Source: CAMDHY01 sp046156265
GTDB taxonomy: Bacteria > Pseudomonadota > Alphaproteobacteria > Rhizobiales > Segnochrobactraceae
Reading direction: 5' to 3'
Length of the DNA: 64,000 nt
NCBI RefSeq assembly: GCF_046156265.1
Contig: NZ_JAWDIR010000011.1
Span: forward strand, 434,001-498,000
Position 1 is the stretch's first letter. Every line of letters starts with the position of its first letter. A program made the position numbers and the translations under genes. The notes below the pieces were generated by a model. That model did no database searches and was not told where the DNA came from. It saw only the letters and a program-made list of their open reading frames with translations. Below are positions 62,243 to 64,000 of this stretch, piece by piece.

Positions 62243-64000
62243 GTGGGGGCGAGAAACGCCGTCCTGCCTGTGGTCCTGCCAGTCGCCGTGACGGTCTTCG
62301 TCGCGGCGCTCCTCGTCGTGGTCGCCATCGTCTGGGCCGCCCAGCTCTCCGACGACTATGCGGTCTCCCGCCAGGCGTCGTTGTTCGCCACCGCCGTCGA
62401 TGACCGTCTCGAGGACATGACCCGCGAGCAGACGGTCGCGATCGGCGGCGAGGCGGCGGCGGCCGCGGCTCTCGACCCCGCGGCACGCGACCGCCTGCAC
62501 GAGCGGCTCGGGCGCTGGCTGAGCGCCCGGCACGGCCACGACCTGGTCTTCCTGCTCGATGGCAGCGGACGACCGGTCTACGGCTCGGACGGTGGCGAGA
62601 TGATCGAGCCGGGCGCCTTCGAGCGCCTGCGCGCCATCCTCGACGACTTGGTCGCCACCGCCCGGACGGCGACAACGGCAGCCGGTCCTTCTCTCGATGA
62701 CGATGCCGTGGCCGGTGCGGGTGGGGCATCCGTCGCCGGCGCCGCCGACGTGGTCGTCTCGGACGGCCGGCCGGCGCTCGCCGCCGTCGTTCCGGTGGGA
62801 GCGGGCCTCGCCGCCGCCGAGCGCCCGGTGCTGGTGAGCCTCGCCTTCCTCGACGCCGACCTCCTGGGCGAAATCGGCCGCGACCTGCAACTGAACGGCG
62901 CCCATCTGCGCGCCGTGCCGCCGAACGAATCGGGCTGGGCGGTCGAGGCGCTGACCGCGCGCGGCGGTGGCCCGGCGCTCGGCTTCCTCACCTGGCGGCC
63001 CGACCGCCCCGGCGACTGGATCCGCACCCACGTGCTGCCGACCGCCGTGGTGGCGATGGCGGCCGTGGCCGCGGTGACGGCGCTGCTTCTGTTCAAGCTC
63101 GGCACCGCCTCCACCGCCGACGCCCGGCGCCGCGAAGAGATCGACCGCATGGCGGAGCGCGATCCGCTGACGGACCTCGCGAACCGCCGGCTGCTGGAGG
63201 CGCGCCTCGAGTCTGCCCTGGAGGCGCGGGACGGACGCCGCGGCGTCGCCGTCCACTATGTCGACCTCGACGACTTCAAGACCTTCAACGACACCCACGG
63301 CCACGGTGCCGGCGACCAGCTTCTGGTCGAGGTCGGCCGCCGCCTCGAGCGGCTGATCGGCCCCGACGATCTCGTCGCCCGGCTCGGCGGCGACGAATTC
63401 GTCGTGCTGCAGACGTCGGTGCTGGCCGCGGCAGAGGCGCAGGTGCTGGGTGTCCGCATCAGCGAGACGCTCTGCCAGCCGATGTTCGTCGGCATCCGCC
63501 GGCTGCCGGTCGCTGGCTCCGTCGGGACGGCGGTGAGCTTCGACCGGACGATAGGGGCGGACGACCTGTTCCGCCGCGCCGACCTCGCCCTCTATGCCTC
63601 CAAGGAGGACCGCGACCGCCGCCACACGATGTTCGAGCAGGCGATGGAGGATTCCATGCGCCTGCAGTCGCGGCTGCAGGCCGACCTCGCCCATGCCCTC
63701 GACGCCGGGCTGCTGGAGGTCTGGTACCAGCCGATCGTCACTGCCGGCACCGGCCGGGTGCAGGCGATGGAGGCGCTCGCCCGCTGGCGCCATCCTGAAC
63801 GCGGCTACGTGCCGGCGCCGTTCTTCGTGCGGCTCGCCGAGGAGAACGGCCAGATCGTCCGCCTCGGCACCTACGTGCTGCGCCGCGCCTGCGCCGACGC
63901 GGTCGCCTGGGACGGGGCGTGGCTGTTCGTCAACGCCTCGCCGACCGAGCTCGCCGACATCGCCTATGTCGACGGCGTCCGCAGCGCGCTGGCGCTGTCG
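62243..64000 (+). CDS. GGDEF-EAL protein with periplasmic sensor region (3' end cut off)
   Basis: At least 586 residues of a cyclic-di-GMP protein, cut by the window end. Membrane helix at about 5-35, a periplasmic sensor region (about 40-265), second helix at about 270-290, GGDEF domain from about 305 (DPLTDLANRR and intact GGDEF) and the start of an EAL domain (WYQPIV and MEALARWRHP). The inhibitory I-site RxxD upstream of GGDEF is replaced by GPDD, so product inhibition may be absent. GTG at 62243 is used; GTGs at 62171 and 62147 are also in frame. The sensor region has no recognised ligand fold. Confidence 0.85.
   Translation, partial: MGARNAVLPVVLPVAVTVFVAALLVVVAIVWAAQLSDDYAVSRQASLFATAVDDRLEDMTREQTVAIGGEAAAAAALDPAARDRLHERLGRWLSARHGHDLVFLLDGSGRPVYGSDGGEMIEPGAFERLRAILDDLVATARTATTAAGPSLDDDAVAGAGGASVAGAADVVVSDGRPALAAVVPVGAGLAAAERPVLVSLAFLDADLLGEIGRDLQLNGAHLRAVPPNESGWAVEALTARGGGPALGFLTWRPDRPGDWIRTHVLPTAVVAMAAVAAVTALLLFKLGTASTADARRREEIDRMAERDPLTDLANRRLLEARLESALEARDGRRGVAVHYVDLDDFKTFNDTHGHGAGDQLLVEVGRRLERLIGPDDLVARLGGDEFVVLQTSVLAAAEAQVLGVRISETLCQPMFVGIRRLPVAGSVGTAVSFDRTIGADDLFRRADLALYASKEDRDRRHTMFEQAMEDSMRLQSRLQADLAHALDAGLLEVWYQPIVTAGTGRVQAMEALARWRHPERGYVPAPFFVRLAEENGQIVRLGTYVLRRACADAVAWDGAWLFVNASPTELADIAYVDGVRSALALS

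Overview
This is a high-GC (about 70% by eye) chromosomal segment of an alphaproteobacterium, most likely in the Hyphomicrobiales (Rhizobiales). The strongest evidence is a run of genes in the order typical of that group: hemB, then ldtR and an L,D-transpeptidase gene, glyA-nrdR-ribD-ribE-ribH-nusB-thiL, hppA, bamE, a ubiquinol-cytochrome c chaperone gene, a DUF177 gene, plsX-fabH-ihfA and a MerR-family gene. An EcfG-type promoter, short ATGA/GTGA/TTGA gene overlaps and frequent GTG/TTG starts fit as well. No rRNA, tRNA, CRISPR array, insertion sequence or prophage was seen. The genus cannot be determined from the window.

Layout. 1-4.6 kb: an ABC importer (binding protein, two permeases, ATPase) on the minus strand, divergent from a phosphonate monoester hydrolase-type enzyme at 4.6-6.1 kb. 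The space between them holds a three-repeat Pho box, so this looks like a phosphate-starvation phosphorus-scavenging unit. 6.1-15.4 kb: minus-strand genes for a small secreted protein, an MFS transporter, the N-end-rule leucyltransferase Bpt, a SLC13-type permease, an RDD protein, threonine ammonia-lyase preceded by an overlapping Phd/VapC toxin-antitoxin pair, a cupin and HemB. 15.5-37.1 kb: the conserved plus-strand block, interrupted by two tandem sulfotransferase-like paralogues (29.1-31.8 kb) and by bamE on the minus strand. 37.1-45.5 kb: a glutamine synthetase-like enzyme, two secreted proteins, an AT-rich probably acquired gene fused end to end with a purine phosphoribosyltransferase gene, a CinA/MoaB-like protein, a TsaC/Sua5 protein and an acyl-CoA dehydrogenase. 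45.5-49.4 kb: an accessory patch with a low-GC ELWxxDGT-repeat gene, a 680-base stretch without a clear gene and three small secreted proteins. 49.7-64 kb: malic enzyme, Anbu proteasome homologue, metallophosphoesterase, sfsA, map, radC, the Anbu-associated ATP-grasp/alpha-E/transglutaminase trio, a Tat-exported FAD oxidase, a candidate stress sRNA and a GGDEF-EAL protein cut by the window end.

Most noteworthy: (1) the Pho box between the importer and the phosphodiesterase-type enzyme; (2) a textbook EcfG promoter (GGAAC-N16-CGTT) followed about 40 bases later by a perfect intrinsic terminator, predicting a roughly 64-nt C/U-rich general-stress sRNA at about 62033-62096; (3) an Anbu system split into two loci whose transglutaminase-like member has alanine at the normal catalytic cysteine position; (4) a degenerate 18-bp tandem repeat and possible leader ORF that overlaps the start of the cytochrome bc1 chaperone gene.
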